This document shows, piece by piece, positions 22,327 to 30,716 of a stretch of DNA of 40,292 nucleotides. How positions within the stretch are numbered: position 1 is the stretch's first letter; each line of letters starts with the position of its first letter. Both the position numbers and the translations under genes were made by a program. The DNA comes from Methylobacterium sp. J-026 (GTDB lineage: Bacteria; Pseudomonadota; Alphaproteobacteria; Rhizobiales; Beijerinckiaceae): positions 1 to 40,292 of the forward strand of contig NZ_JAKSYC010000179.1 in NCBI RefSeq assembly GCF_022829585.1, read 5' to 3'. The notes beneath the pieces were generated by a model that worked only from the letters and a program-made list of their open reading frames with translations, was not told the DNA's origin and did not search any database.

Positions 22327-22782
22327 TTAAGATGCAGGCCCATTGTCTGACAGTGTTGCGCGCTCGGCTTCCCTCTCTTTTTTAAGAACGTCTAGTAATT
22401 CAATACGGCGTTTGGCAGCGACCAGCGAGGCACCACCCATAGTCACGATAAATTCTACATCACCGGACCTCGTGGCCGCAAAAACCACGTTGAAATCGAT
22501 GCTAAATCGTCCCTTCACAAACTGACCAGGCTCCATCTTAGCAGTAACGTCAGAGTCAAACAAAGTTCCCCCAACCTCGTCTCGCACGACAAGGCGAGGC
22601 TCAATTTGGCCAGACTGAATTACAGCTCCCTCGACGTGAAAACAAAAGAATAGCTCTGTGGGATAGTTTGGAACGGTCAGCTCAAGTGGCCAAACTCCAA
22701 TAAGAATAGCCTTACCAGTGACCTCCCTGCGGACATCATCACAAATGACAGCCGCGTCGATATCAATTTCAGCGGTGCTCAT
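22327..22782 (-). CDS. DUF6941-like protein (third gene of cassette)
   Basis: From the ATG at 22782, 151 residues. AAVICDDVRREVTGKAILIGVWPLELTVPNYPTELFFCFHVEG matches the start of DUF6941-type proteins (CDDVR...GK..LIGVY), a beta-sandwich-like family without known function. Beta strands continue (RLVVRDEVGGTLFDSDVTAKM; FSIDFNVVFAATRSGDVEFIVTMGG), and a charged helix ends it (RIELLDVLKKEREAERATL). It overlaps the HTH gene by 14 bp. GC content is much lower than in flanking genes, pointing to transfer. Confidence 0.7.
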   Translation of the reverse strand: MSTAEIDIDAAVICDDVRREVTGKAILIGVWPLELTVPNYPTELFFCFHVEGAVIQSGQIEPRLVVRDEVGGTLFDSDVTAKMEPGQFVKGRFSIDFNVVFAATRSGDVEFIVTMGGASLVAAKRRIELLDVLKKEREAERATLSDNGPAS

Positions 22783-23287
22783 GCTTCTTACCGTCCGCAC
22801 GAAGTGGGTAATTCTCTACGGCGGCCGTAGAATTATAGCTCGGCATCGGCCATCTATGGTCGTGCGTCATTATCTTGACCGGCCTACGTGGCGCAGTGCC
22901 GTGAATGTAGTTCGTAAGCTCTGGCTTGTTGTCCCCGACGAGGCGCTGACCCTGGTGTATGCGCTTAAAATGCATCCCAGTGTCGACAAAAACACGGTCC
23001 TTATCTAGACGATCGATCAGGACAAATTGCATGTCCAGATTGAGCGAATAGCAAAGATCGGAGATCGTCTTAATCGTCCAATTGGCGGGCGCAGAGAAGG
23101 TCCGGCTTACGGTTGCCTCGTCCCGACCCATCCGGTCGGCGACATCCTTTCGAGTGAGACCCTCTACATTCTTGCGGTACTCCGCCGCCACGCGAATTGC
23201 GCCGAACAGGCGCGCGCGCAGCACTTCTGCCATGTACAGACGCATATACTTGTTGTCGGCTTCAGAAGATGGCAGGTTTGTCGACAT
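22769..23287 (-). CDS. XRE-like helix-turn-helix protein (second gene of cassette)
   Basis: From the ATG at 23287, 172 residues. Residues about 20-85 (EVLRARLFGAIRVAAEYRKNVEGLTRKDVADRMGRDEATVSRTFSAPANWTIKTISDLCYSLNLDMQF) form a Cro/C1-like HTH with TRKDVADRMG as the first helix pair and EATVSRTF as recognition helix. A WTIKTISDLCYSLN stretch is typical of antitoxin or regulator proteins. The 85-residue C-terminal part (FVDTGMHFKRIHQG...PVKIMTHDHRWPMPSYNS) is unique. It overlaps the upstream gene by 26 bp and the downstream gene by 14 bp. It likely represses its own operon through the GTTGA-N8-TCAAC sites. Confidence 0.7.
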   Translation of the reverse strand: MSTNLPSSEADNKYMRLYMAEVLRARLFGAIRVAAEYRKNVEGLTRKDVADRMGRDEATVSRTFSAPANWTIKTISDLCYSLNLDMQFVLIDRLDKDRVFVDTGMHFKRIHQGQRLVGDNKPELTNYIHGTAPRRPVKIMTHDHRWPMPSYNSTAAVENYPLRADGKKHEHR

Positions 23288-23855
23288 TTCGCGCAAGCCC
23301 TAGAAAATAATCCTTCTCACTCGTTCCGGTGTGCGGTCGCATGCCCGCGAGCGCCCCATCCAGATCCGCCATGGCAGCGGCGGCTATCCGATTGTAGTTC
23401 TCCCTGCCGCCAAGCTCATGCCTATCTTTCAAGTCGGAAGCTACGAAAGTCCCCTGGCCATACAGCCGACCGAAGAGCCTCCAACCTGGCCGCGGCGTCC
23501 GATAGCAAATGGCCCAGGCCTCATGGAGGTTCTCCAGCTTCTCGACCTCGGGCTCTTTGCTGGAGTCGCCCAGCAGACTCACGGTAAAATCGCATCCCTG
23601 AATGATGCGCGCGTTGAGAGCATCGGCACGAAAGTCCGGGAACCCCGTGTCCCGCCTCCGCCCTCCGAGATGCTCAAGCATCCACATCCGAACCCAGATT
23701 TCGTTGCGCTCCACGCCATCCAGGACCCGCGGCCGAACCTTCTCAAAGCCAAGAGCCCCGAGGTCGACTTCCGCACCATGTGGCGTCGTTGATATAAATG
23801 TCAACTGAAGTCTGAGCGTTGCGTTAACGCGGCGCCCACTATGGTCATGCCGCAA
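23262..23855 (-). CDS. Unknown protein, first gene of the three-gene cassette
   Basis: Start proposed at the TTG at 23855 because AGGAG lies seven bases before it (197 residues). A GTG at 23882 and a GTG inside (DGVERNEIW) are alternatives. The sequence has an N-terminal beta-rich half (LRLQLTFISTTPHGAEVDLGALGFEKVRPRVLDGVERNEIWVRMWMLEHLGG) and a middle rich in acidic residues. The C-terminal half (ENLHEAWAICYRTPRPGWRLFGRLYGQGTFVASDLKDRHELGGRENYNRIAAAAMADLDGAL) reads like small proteins that look toxin- or nuclease-associated, but no family can be named. It overlaps the HTH gene start. No export signal. Confidence 0.6.
   Translation of the reverse strand: MRHDHSGRRVNATLRLQLTFISTTPHGAEVDLGALGFEKVRPRVLDGVERNEIWVRMWMLEHLGGRRRDTGFPDFRADALNARIIQGCDFTVSLLGDSSKEPEVEKLENLHEAWAICYRTPRPGWRLFGRLYGQGTFVASDLKDRHELGGRENYNRIAAAAMADLDGALAGMRPHTGTSEKDYFLGLARNVDKPAIF
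23788..23805. promoter_or_regulatory. Operator-like inverted repeat GTTGA-N8-TCAAC, copy 1
   Basis: GTTGA (23788-23792) and TCAAC (23801-23805) are separated by the AT-rich TATAAATG. It lies inside the 5' part of the first cassette gene if the TTG at 23855 is used, or upstream of it if an internal start is used. The minus strand reads TTGACATTTATA, so it could also hold a -35 element. Confidence 0.5.
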
Positions 23856-23944
23856 CAGACCACTCCTATCCCGGATCGGCACGGAGCGGCAAAGGTGCCG
23901 AGATTGCTGCCGTGTCGCACCTGATGAGCGCCTCCCATCACGCG

Positions 23945-23962
23945 GTTGAGTTATAGATCAAC
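23945..23962. promoter_or_regulatory. Operator-like inverted repeat GTTGA-N8-TCAAC, copy 2
   Basis: The same arms and the same eight-base spacer length (GTTATAGA) as copy 1, 157 bp away, upstream of the three-gene cassette and in the otherwise gene-free 23883-24078. Two equal 18-bp dyads flanking the start of an operon that encodes an HTH protein suggest autoregulation. Confidence 0.5.
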
Positions 23963-24078
23963 TGCCTGGCGCCCTTACCTCTGATGCTCCATTCCCACTC
24001 CAGTTTCGGGCACGGCCCGATGAGGCTGAGGAACGTATCCCAACCTCCTCAATGGCTTAGCCTTGAGGGGGAGTTACG

Positions 24079-25605
24079 ATGATAGGACAGCATGCACGGT
24101 GGGCAGCGCTCGCGCTCTGCACCACGATGGCGGCCGGCATCCGCTCGGCCGAGGCTCAAGGCGTGGCCACCGCGCCGGACGGGGGGCCATCCCTGGTGAA
24201 TCCGGGCCCGAAGGCCAGCCCGGCCCAGAAGGCCCAGTACCGGGCGAACCGCGCCCGGCGGCGGGTCATCCGTGAGGCACGCAGCGCGGCCGGTCCAAGC
24301 AGCGCGGCGGCCGAGGGCATCACGCAGGGCGCCACCGCGGCCCCGCCGTCGCTGCCGCCCGGCACCGTCGACCTCGGGCACGGGATCACCGCGATCCTGA
24401 ACTACACGGGCGAGTTCGCCGCCAACCCGAAGGGCGGCCTCCGCCAGGGCTCGGACTATGCCGGCCAGGTCTTCTTCGGCCTCGACGCCGACCTCGGCCG
24501 CCTCGCCGGGATCGACGGCGGCTCGATGCATGCCATCGTGACCGACCGCCACGGCCGCAGCCTGTCGCGGGACCTGATCGGCAACAACACCAGCGTGCAG
24601 GAGATCTGGGGCGGCGGCCAGACCGTGCATCTCTCGTCGCTGTCCTACGAGCAGAAATTCTTCGATAACCGCCTCGACATCGAGGTCGGCCGCCTTTTGG
24701 CCAACCCGAACTTCCTTGCCTCGCCGTTCTACTGCAATTTCCAGAACAATGGAACCTGTGGTGCGCCGAAATCGGCATTCAAAATGACGAACATCACCTG
24801 GTGGCCGATCGCCACCTGGGGCGCCCATGCCAAGGCCTGGGTGACCGACAAGGTGTTCGTGCATGCCGGCATCTACGAGGTGAATCCCCGCGATCAGCAG
24901 GACAACCAGAACGGCATCGACTGGTCGACCAACGGCGCCACCGGCGTCGTGGTGCCGGTGGAGGTCGGCTACTCGACCAATTTCGGCAACGACGCTCTGC
25001 CGCGCAACTACAGCGTCGGCGCGATCATCGACCAGTCGGACTATAGCGATCCGGTGCTCGACCTGCGTCGGGGGGCCCAGCTGTTCAGCGGCCTCGACCC
25101 GCTGACCCGGTTCGGCCGCTCGGCCGTCTATGCCCGCTTCGACCAGATGGTCTGGCGTCCGGATCCGAACGGCGTCCAGGGCCTGTCCCTGTTCGGCGCC
25201 GCGGTGTTCGGGACCGGCGGTCGACAGACCCAGGACTACTTCCTGGAGGGGGGCGCCGTGCTGACCGGCACCTTCCCGGGCCGGCCCTACGACACCCTCG
25301 GCTTCGTGTTCGCCATGGAGCACCTCTCGCCCCTGGGCACAGCCAATATCCGGGCGGCCCGGGCTTCCTATGGGCTCAGCAGCCGCAACGTCGAATCCCT
25401 GCAGACCATCCTGGAGCTGAGCTACGGCATCCAGCTGACCCCGGCGGTGCGGCTGATGCCGAACCTGCAATACGTGATCGATCCGGATCAGACCCGCTTC
25501 CCATTCCGGCCGAAGCCGATCCCGGACGCCTTCGTGGTCGGCGCGAAGCTCTCGGTGGACCTGTTCACCCTGGCGGGCTTCTCCAAGGGCCCCGGGAGCC
25601 TCTGA
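24079..25605 (+). CDS. OprB-type carbohydrate-selective porin
   Basis: 508 residues from the ATG at 24079, with GGGGGAG upstream. A signal peptide (about 1-26, ending AEAQ), a basic Ala/Arg/Pro-rich linker (45-95) and then an outer-membrane beta-barrel follow. Alternating strands include AILNYTGEFAANPKGGLRQGSDYAGQVFFGLDADLGRL, SLSYEQKFFDNRLDIEVGRLLAN and FLASPFYCNFQNNGTCGAPKSA (the conserved OprB Cys-pair loop). It ends with ILELSYGIQLTPAVRLMPNLQYVIDPDQ and a final strand. The family forms passive channels for sugars or other small solutes. It may serve the sulfonate/anion genes downstream, though the hairpins behind it suggest a separate transcript. Confidence 0.9.
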   Translation: MIGQHARWAALALCTTMAAGIRSAEAQGVATAPDGGPSLVNPGPKASPAQKAQYRANRARRRVIREARSAAGPSSAAAEGITQGATAAPPSLPPGTVDLGHGITAILNYTGEFAANPKGGLRQGSDYAGQVFFGLDADLGRLAGIDGGSMHAIVTDRHGRSLSRDLIGNNTSVQEIWGGGQTVHLSSLSYEQKFFDNRLDIEVGRLLANPNFLASPFYCNFQNNGTCGAPKSAFKMTNITWWPIATWGAHAKAWVTDKVFVHAGIYEVNPRDQQDNQNGIDWSTNGATGVVVPVEVGYSTNFGNDALPRNYSVGAIIDQSDYSDPVLDLRRGAQLFSGLDPLTRFGRSAVYARFDQMVWRPDPNGVQGLSLFGAAVFGTGGRQTQDYFLEGGAVLTGTFPGRPYDTLGFVFAMEHLSPLGTANIRAARASYGLSSRNVESLQTILELSYGIQLTPAVRLMPNLQYVIDPDQTRFPFRPKPIPDAFVVGAKLSVDLFTLAGFSKGPGSL

Positions 25606-25621
25606 GACGGCCGCCGACCCG

Positions 25622-25647
25622 CGCGAGCCGGCATCGCCCGGCTCGCG
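25622..25647 (+). terminator. First hairpin after the porin gene
   Basis: CGCGAGCCGG and CCGGCTCGCG around a six-base loop, 17 bp after the porin stop. No T-run. Confidence 0.45.
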
Positions 25648-25654
25648 GACCGAC

Positions 25655-25699
25655 GAAACGACAGGGCCGCGCGGATCGTCCGCGCGGCCCTGTCGTTTC
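25655..25699. terminator. Perfect 21-bp hairpin, probably a bidirectional terminator
   Basis: A perfect inverted repeat: arms at 25655-25675 and 25679-25699 around the loop TCG, with outer ends GAAAC/GTTTC and a GC-rich core GGGCCGCGCGG. It lies between the porin gene and the convergent 66-aa gene, where a terminator for both is expected. Confidence 0.65.
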
Positions 25700-25796
25700 C
25701 AAGGGATCATCCGTTCGCCGCAGGCGGGCCGGTGCCAGCCGCGATGGCCGGCCCCGGCCGTTCAGCCTGCGCCGAGACGCGGAGCGCCCCGGAGGC

Positions 25797-25997
25797 TCAC
25801 TCGGCCGCGGTCATCTCGGCCGTGAAGTGGCCGCACCAGTCGCTCGAGGTGACCACCGGCCACAGGCCCTTGGATTCCGGCTCCGGCTGGCTGACCGGCG
25901 GGTTGAACCGGCACAGGCCGGCATCGGCCTGGGGCGCGGCGCCGTTGCCGGTGTGCTCGTCGAAGAACTTGCAGCTCTCGCAATGGGCGTTGGCCAT
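25797..25997 (-). CDS. 66-aa four-cysteine protein (copy 2)
   Basis: The ATG at 25997, preceded by GGGAGATA, gives 66 residues. It shares 57 with the copy at 1808-2008, and C6, C9, C29 and C55 are all kept (CESC, GLCRFNPP, DWCGHF). Substitutions are conservative or in loops, and the DNA is diverged at many third positions, so these are paralogues under protein-level selection rather than a recent duplication. The promoter is also conserved. It stands in a GC-rich, non-phage neighbourhood and is therefore probably the resident copy. Metal binding is inferred. Confidence 0.82.
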   Translation of the reverse strand: MANAHCESCKFFDEHTGNGAAPQADAGLCRFNPPVSQPEPESKGLWPVVTSSDWCGHFTAEMTAAE

Positions 25998-26044
25998 GTC
26001 GCGTATCTCCCGGTGAAGATCGGCTCCGTGCCGTTCTGTTGCGA

Positions 26045-26072
26045 ATTAGAACAGCTATAATCTAGAAGTCAA
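26045..26072 (-). promoter_or_regulatory. Sigma-70-type promoter of the second Cys4 gene
   Basis: On the minus strand TTGACT (26067-26072) and TCTAAT (26045-26050) are 16 bp apart, as in the promoter at 1740-1767, and the bases just after the -10 (TTCGCAACAG) are also shared. Confidence 0.6.
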
Positions 26073-26495
26073 TGCGGGATTTCGGGCGCGGCTCCCCGCA
26101 CGCGACCGCACAGCCCCCTGAACCCGGCGCGCGCCGCGGGCGGTCTCCGGATCCCGGGGAAGCGTTTTCCCGCCGTCGCCCCGCCGGGGGATGATCGTCC
26201 TCCCGGCCCCGGGATCGGGAGATCTGTCGGGCTTTCCGGGCGGCCTGCGGGCGCAGGCCCTGTCTCTGGCGAGAAAAATCCGCGTCCGGAGCGAGACGAA
26301 ACTTCACCCATGACGCCGGATTACGGGGAGAACATTTTTCTCGCTCCGACGAATACGGAAAACCGTTTCATTGACCTGCGGATAGGGGGCGATCCATTCT
26401 AGTCACCCGTTCCGAGATCCGGCCGCGCCGCCTTCCGTCCGTCCCGGCCGGAGCGTTTCGCCGTCCCGCCCATCGCAAGGCACAAGGCAGCCAGA
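26073..26495 (+). other. Gene-free leader of the ssu operon
   Basis: This 423-bp stretch has no convincing gene. It holds a dyad ACGG-AAAA-CCGT (26355-26366) and a possible -35 TTGACC (26371-26376) with a weak -10 CATTCT 18 bp on, about 95 bp before ssuE. A LysR-type (CysB/Cbl-like) control of such operons is known in other bacteria, but no clear site is visible. Confidence 0.4.
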
Positions 26496-27071
26496 ATGAC
26501 ACGACCGAGACTCGTCGGGCTGAGCGCGAACGTGCAGCGGCCGTCCAAGACCCGCACGCTGGTCGACGCGGTGCTGCGCGAGGCCAGCGCCCAGGCCGCC
26601 CTCGACGCCCGCATCCTGGACTTCGTCGATGCCGGCTCCGGCCTCGGCGCCGCCTGGACCCGCGACCGGCTGCCGCCGCCCGCCCGCGCGGTGCTCGACG
26701 CCATCGAGGAGGCGGACGGGCTCGTCGTCGGCTCGCCGGTCTACAAGGGCGCCTATACCGGCCTGTTCAAGCACCTGTTCGACCTGGTCGATCCGGGGGC
26801 GCTGGCCGGCAAGCCCGTGGCCATCGTAGCCACCGGCGGGGGGCTGCGCCACGCGCTGGTGGTGGAGCACGCCTTCCGGCCGCTCTTCGGCTTCTTCGGC
26901 GCGCTCCAGATCCCCACCGCGGTCTACGCCTCGGACGCGGATTTCGACGACGGCGTCCTGACCCAGGCCGGCGTGCGGGCCCGCGCCGCGGAGGCGGGCG
27001 GGCAGCTCGCCGCGCTCCTCGTCCATCGCGCGGCCGCTTCGGCCCCGGTCGCGCTCGCCGCCGCCGAGTGA
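26496..27071 (+). CDS. ssuE: NADPH-dependent FMN reductase of sulfonate use (SsuE/MsuE)
   Basis: 191 residues with the flavodoxin-like NADPH:FMN reductase fold. It opens RPRLVGLSANVQRPSKTRTLVDAVL, the FMN phosphate loop (S/A-x-x-x-x-PSKT). GLVVGSPVYKGAYTGLFKHLFDLV is the diagnostic SPVYKGSYTG-type FMN-binding motif. PVAIVATGGGLRHALVVEHAFRPLFGFFGA follows. It supplies reduced FMN to the monooxygenase SsuD encoded at the end of the operon. Length fits the family. The next gene starts across its stop codon, so it is the first gene of a tight operon. Confidence 0.9.
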   Translation: MTRPRLVGLSANVQRPSKTRTLVDAVLREASAQAALDARILDFVDAGSGLGAAWTRDRLPPPARAVLDAIEEADGLVVGSPVYKGAYTGLFKHLFDLVDPGALAGKPVAIVATGGGLRHALVVEHAFRPLFGFFGALQIPTAVYASDADFDDGVLTQAGVRARAAEAGGQLAALLVHRAAASAPVALAAAE

Positions 27072-27079
27072 GCCCCGCG

Positions 27080-28039
27080 ATGCTCGACCGCCGCACCCTG
27101 CTCGCCGGCCTGCTGGCGCTTCCGGCGGACCTCGCCGCCGCCCGGAGCGCCGGCGCGGCCGAACCGGGACTCCTCCGGATCGGCTACCAGAAGAACGGCA
27201 TCCTGGTGGTCGCCAAGCAGCAGGGGATCCTCGAGCGCCGCCTGGCGCCCCTCGGGCAGACGGTGCGCTGGATCGAGTTCTCCTTCGGGCCGCCGCTGCT
27301 CGAGGCTCTGTCGCTGGACGGGATCGATTTCGGGCAGACCGGCGACGCGCCGCCGGTCTTCGCGCAGGCGGCGCGGTCCAACCTCGTCTACGCCGCCGCC
27401 CAGGAGGCGGGCGGCTCCGGATCCGGGATCCTGCTGCCGAAGGGCTCGACCCTCACCGGCCTCGCGGATCTCAAGGGCAAGCGGGTCGCCTTCGCCAAGG
27501 CGTCGAGCGCCCACAACCTGACCATCGCGGCCCTGGAGAAGGCGGGGCTCGGCTACGCCGACATCGAGCCGGTGACCCTGGCGCCCGCGGATGCCGCCGC
27601 CGCCTTCGCCCGGGGCAGCATCGACGCCTGGACGATCTGGGACCCGTACTTCGCCATCGCCGAGGCGGGGGAGGGGGTGCGCGTGCTCGCCTCCGCCACG
27701 GAGATCGCCCCGCAGAACAATTTCTTCCTGGCGAGCCGGCCCTTCGCGGAGAGCCGCGCCCCGGTGCTCGCCGCGGTGATCGGGGCCCTCACCGAGGTGG
27801 CGGCGTGGTGCACGCAGAATCGCGGTGCGGTCGCCGAGCTCCTGTCGCAGGGCACCGGCGTGCCGCTGGCCGCGACCCGCCGGGCGGTGGACCGGACCGA
27901 CTACGTGATCGGCCCGATGAACGACCGCGTCGCCGCCGCGCAGCAGCGCGTGGCCGACCGCTTCCACGCCCTGAAGCTGATCCCGAAACCGGTCCGGATC
28001 GCCGACGCGGTCTGGACGCCCCCCGCCCGCAACGGCTGA
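27080..28039 (+). CDS. ssuA: Sulfonate ABC transporter substrate-binding protein 1
   Basis: Start placed at the ATG at 27080 (319 residues); a GTG at 27068 overlapping the ssuE stop is an alternative. A Tat- or Sec-like signal with RRTLLAGLLALP precedes an AGAAEPG cleavage region. The mature part has LRIGYQKNGILVVAKQQGILERRLAPLGQTVRWIEFSFGPPLLEAL, FGQTGDAPPVFAQAA and the hinge region FARGSIDAWTIWDPYFA, all typical of the SsuA/TauA family. It binds alkanesulfonates in the periplasm and delivers them to SsuBC. A second such gene follows after 3 bp. Confidence 0.9.
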   Translation: MLDRRTLLAGLLALPADLAAARSAGAAEPGLLRIGYQKNGILVVAKQQGILERRLAPLGQTVRWIEFSFGPPLLEALSLDGIDFGQTGDAPPVFAQAARSNLVYAAAQEAGGSGSGILLPKGSTLTGLADLKGKRVAFAKASSAHNLTIAALEKAGLGYADIEPVTLAPADAAAAFARGSIDAWTIWDPYFAIAEAGEGVRVLASATEIAPQNNFFLASRPFAESRAPVLAAVIGALTEVAAWCTQNRGAVAELLSQGTGVPLAATRRAVDRTDYVIGPMNDRVAAAQQRVADRFHALKLIPKPVRIADAVWTPPARNG

Positions 28040-28042
28040 GTC

Positions 28043-29068
28043 ATGACCGACCGAACGCCCCGCGCCCTGTCCCTGGCGCCGTCCGCCGGGCTCGCCCCGA
28101 GCCGCCGCCTGCTCCTGTCGGCGGGCCTCGGCCTCGCGGCCGCCTGCGCCCTGCGCCCCGCCCGGGCCGCGGGCGGCACGATAAGGATCGGCTACCAGAA
28201 ATACGGGTCCCTCGTGCTGCTGAAGGGCCGCGGCACCCTGGAACAGGCGCTCCAGCCCCTCGGCACCGCGGTGGTCTGGTCGGAATTCCCGTCCGGGCCG
28301 CCGCTGATGGAGGCGCTGAACGCCGGGGCGGTGGATTTCGGCTCGGCCGGGGAGGCCCCGCCGATCTTCGCGCAGGCCGCGAGCCCGGACCTGCGCTACG
28401 TCGCCGCCGAGCCGCCGGCCCCGAGGGGCGAGGCGATCCTGGTGCCGAAGGACAGCCCGATCCGCAGCCTCGCCGACCTGCGCGGCCGGACGCTGGCGCT
28501 CAACAAGGGCTCGAACGTCCATGTCCTGGTGGTGCGCGCCCTGGAGAAGGCCGGCCTGCCCTACGACGCGGTGAGGCTCGCCTTCCTGGCCCCGGCCGAC
28601 GCCAACGCCGCCTTCGTGCGCGGCGCGGTCGACGCCTGGGCGATCTGGGACCCGTATCTCGCCGCCGCGGAGCGGGCCACCGGCGCCCGGGTCCTGGCGG
28701 ACGGGCAGGGGCTCGCGCCCAACCGCCAGTTCTACCTGTCCCGGCGCGGCTTCACCGACGCGAGCCCCGAGATCGTCTCGGCCGTGCTCACGGCGATCGG
28801 CGCGGTCGATGCCTGGGCCGAGGGCCACGCGGACGCGGTGGCGGCGGAGCTGGCGCAAGCGGTGGGCATCCCGGCCCCGATCCTCGGCGTCGCGCTGGGC
28901 CGCCTGTCCTACGACGTGGCGCCCCTCGACGCGGCGACCGTGGCCGACCAGCAGAAGGTCGCCGACGCCTTCCACGGCCTCGGCCTGCTGCCCAGACCCG
29001 TCCGGGTCGCCGACGCGGTCTGGACCCGGCCCGAACGCCGGGCCGAGAACCGGGGGGAGACCCGCTGA
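28043..29068 (+). CDS. ssuA: Sulfonate ABC transporter substrate-binding protein 2
   Basis: 341 residues with a long N-terminus: a twin-arginine-containing [27 protein letters not shown] signal. The mature domain mirrors the preceding protein: [84 protein letters not shown] and the same ending VRVADAVWT. The two share the fold but differ widely, so they probably bind different sulfonates and feed the same permease. Its stop overlaps the start of ssuC (TGATG). Confidence 0.9.
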   Translation: MTDRTPRALSLAPSAGLAPSRRLLLSAGLGLAAACALRPARAAGGTIRIGYQKYGSLVLLKGRGTLEQALQPLGTAVVWSEFPSGPPLMEALNAGAVDFGSAGEAPPIFAQAASPDLRYVAAEPPAPRGEAILVPKDSPIRSLADLRGRTLALNKGSNVHVLVVRALEKAGLPYDAVRLAFLAPADANAAFVRGAVDAWAIWDPYLAAAERATGARVLADGQGLAPNRQFYLSRRGFTDASPEIVSAVLTAIGAVDAWAEGHADAVAAELAQAVGIPAPILGVALGRLSYDVAPLDAATVADQQKVADAFHGLGLLPRPVRVADAVWTRPERRAENRGETR

Positions 29069-29850
29069 TGCCTGTTCTGACCCGCGCGCGCCTGCGCGAC
29101 ACGGCCCTGCCCTGGCTGCTGCCGGCCGCGATCCTCCTGGGCTGGCAGGCCGCGGTCTCGGCGGGCCTCGTCTCCAACCGGTTCATGCCGGCGCCCCTCG
29201 ACGTGGTCCGGGCCGGCTGGGAGGCCGGGCGGACCGGGGAGCTCTGGACCAATCTCGGGGTCAGCACCCTGCGGGCGCTGGCGGGCTTCGTGGTCGGCGG
29301 CGGCATCGGCTTCGGGCTGGGCCTGGCCAACGGCCTGTCGCGGCTGTCGGAGACGCTCACCGACACCTCGGTGCAGATGGTCCGCAACGTGCCCCACCTG
29401 TCGCTGATCCCGCTAGTGATCCTGTGGTTCGGCATCGGCGAGGAGGCCAAGCTGTTCCTGGTGGCGCTGGGCGTGTTCTTCCCGATCTACGCCAACACCC
29501 TGCACGGCATCCGCGCGGTGGATCCGGGCCTCGTGGAGATGGGCCGCGTCTACGGCATGTCCCGCACCGAGCTGTTCACCAGGGTGGTGCTGCCCGGCGC
29601 CCTGCCGTCGATCTTCGTCGGCCTGCGCTATGCGCTGGGCATCATGTGGCTGACGCTCATCGTCGCCGAGACGATCTCGGCCTCCTCGGGGCTCGGCTAC
29701 ATGGCCATGCAGGCGCGCGAGTTCATGCTGGTCGACGTGGTCGTGCTGGCGATCCTGATCTACGCGGCCCTCGGCAAGCTCGCCGACGCGCTGACGCGCA
29801 AGCTGGAGCGCGTCTGCCTCGCCTGGAACCCCGCCTACAGGAGCGCCTGA
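29068..29850 (+). CDS. ssuC: Sulfonate ABC transporter permease
   Basis: 260 residues; the ATG at 29068 overlaps the previous stop. It has about six membrane helices, starting [21 protein letters not shown]. The domain fits BPD_transp_1, with the EAA loop [35 protein letters not shown] that contacts the ATPase. [35 protein letters not shown] segments are close to known SsuC sequences. It forms the transmembrane channel for sulfonates in the inner membrane. The stop of this gene overlaps the ATG of ssuB. Confidence 0.92.
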   Translation: MPVLTRARLRDTALPWLLPAAILLGWQAAVSAGLVSNRFMPAPLDVVRAGWEAGRTGELWTNLGVSTLRALAGFVVGGGIGFGLGLANGLSRLSETLTDTSVQMVRNVPHLSLIPLVILWFGIGEEAKLFLVALGVFFPIYANTLHGIRAVDPGLVEMGRVYGMSRTELFTRVVLPGALPSIFVGLRYALGIMWLTLIVAETISASSGLGYMAMQAREFMLVDVVVLAILIYAALGKLADALTRKLERVCLAWNPAYRSA

Positions 29851-30698
29851 TGCTGCTCGACGCCGTCCGCCGCGAGGCGCTTCCCGACGCAGCGACCGCC
29901 CCCCGGCAGGCCGGAGACCCGGAACCGGCGCGGTCCGCGGCGGAGTCCGCCCGCGGGATCGCCGTGACCGCCCGCGACCTGCACAAGAGCTTCGACGGCC
30001 ATCCGGTCATCGCGGGCCTCAACCTGTTCCTGCCGGCCGGCGGGTTCACCGCGGTGGTCGGCCGGTCCGGCTGCGGCAAGAGCACCCTGCTGCGCCTGAT
30101 CCTCGGGCTGGAGACGCCGACCGGCGGCCGGATCGAGCTGCAGGGGCCGGGGGGCAACCCCCGCCGGTCCGAGCCGCCCCGGCGGATCATGTTCCAGGAG
30201 CCGCGCCTGCTGCCCTGGGCCCGGGTGGTGGACAACGTCGCGGTCGGCCTGTCCGGCCAGGGCACCCGGGCCGGGCGCCGGGAGCGGGCGCTGGCGGCGC
30301 TCGCCGAGGTCGGCCTCACCGAGAAGGCCGGGCAATGGCCTGCGACCCTGTCGGGCGGCCAGCGCCAGCGCGTGGCTTTGGCCCGGGCGCTGGTGAGCCG
30401 GCCGGGCCTGCTCGCCCTCGACGAGCCGCTCGGCGCCCTCGACGCCCTGACCCGCATCGACATGCAGGATCTGATCGAGCGGATCTGGCGGGTGCAGGGG
30501 TTCACCGCGCTGCTGGTCACCCACGACGTCGCCGAGGCGGTGGCTCTGGCCGACCGCATCCTCGTCGTCGAGTCCGGACGCATCGCCCTCGACCTGCGGG
30601 TCGAGGTGCCGCGCCCGCGCCGGCGCGGGGATCCGGATCTGGCGCGGCTCGAAGGCCGTATCCTCGATCATCTGCTCGGCGCGCCGCAGGCCGCCTGA
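29850..30698 (+). CDS. ssuB: Sulfonate ABC transporter ATPase
   Basis: 282 residues from the ATG at 29850. After a 40-residue extension absent from many homologues comes the nucleotide-binding domain: Walker [10 protein letters not shown] (71-79), Q-loop [11 protein letters not shown], signature [15 protein letters not shown], Walker [13 protein letters not shown] and the switch His in [11 protein letters not shown]. All motifs are intact, so it should power uptake through SsuC. The [10 protein letters not shown] form of the Q-loop is characteristic of the nitrate/sulfonate/taurine ABC group. Confidence 0.93.
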   Translation: MLLDAVRREALPDAATAPRQAGDPEPARSAAESARGIAVTARDLHKSFDGHPVIAGLNLFLPAGGFTAVVGRSGCGKSTLLRLILGLETPTGGRIELQGPGGNPRRSEPPRRIMFQEPRLLPWARVVDNVAVGLSGQGTRAGRRERALAALAEVGLTEKAGQWPATLSGGQRQRVALARALVSRPGLLALDEPLGALDALTRIDMQDLIERIWRVQGFTALLVTHDVAEAVALADRILVVESGRIALDLRVEVPRPRRRGDPDLARLEGRILDHLLGAPQAA

Positions 30699-30716
30699 AT
30701 CGTGACGGAGACTCCG

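Noticed and set aside
3281..23990. attL/attR direct repeats or a tRNA target for the integrase
   Set aside because: Only an 8-base coincidence (TGATGCTC at about 3291 and 23978) was found and no tRNA gene was recognised, so ends of the element remain undefined.
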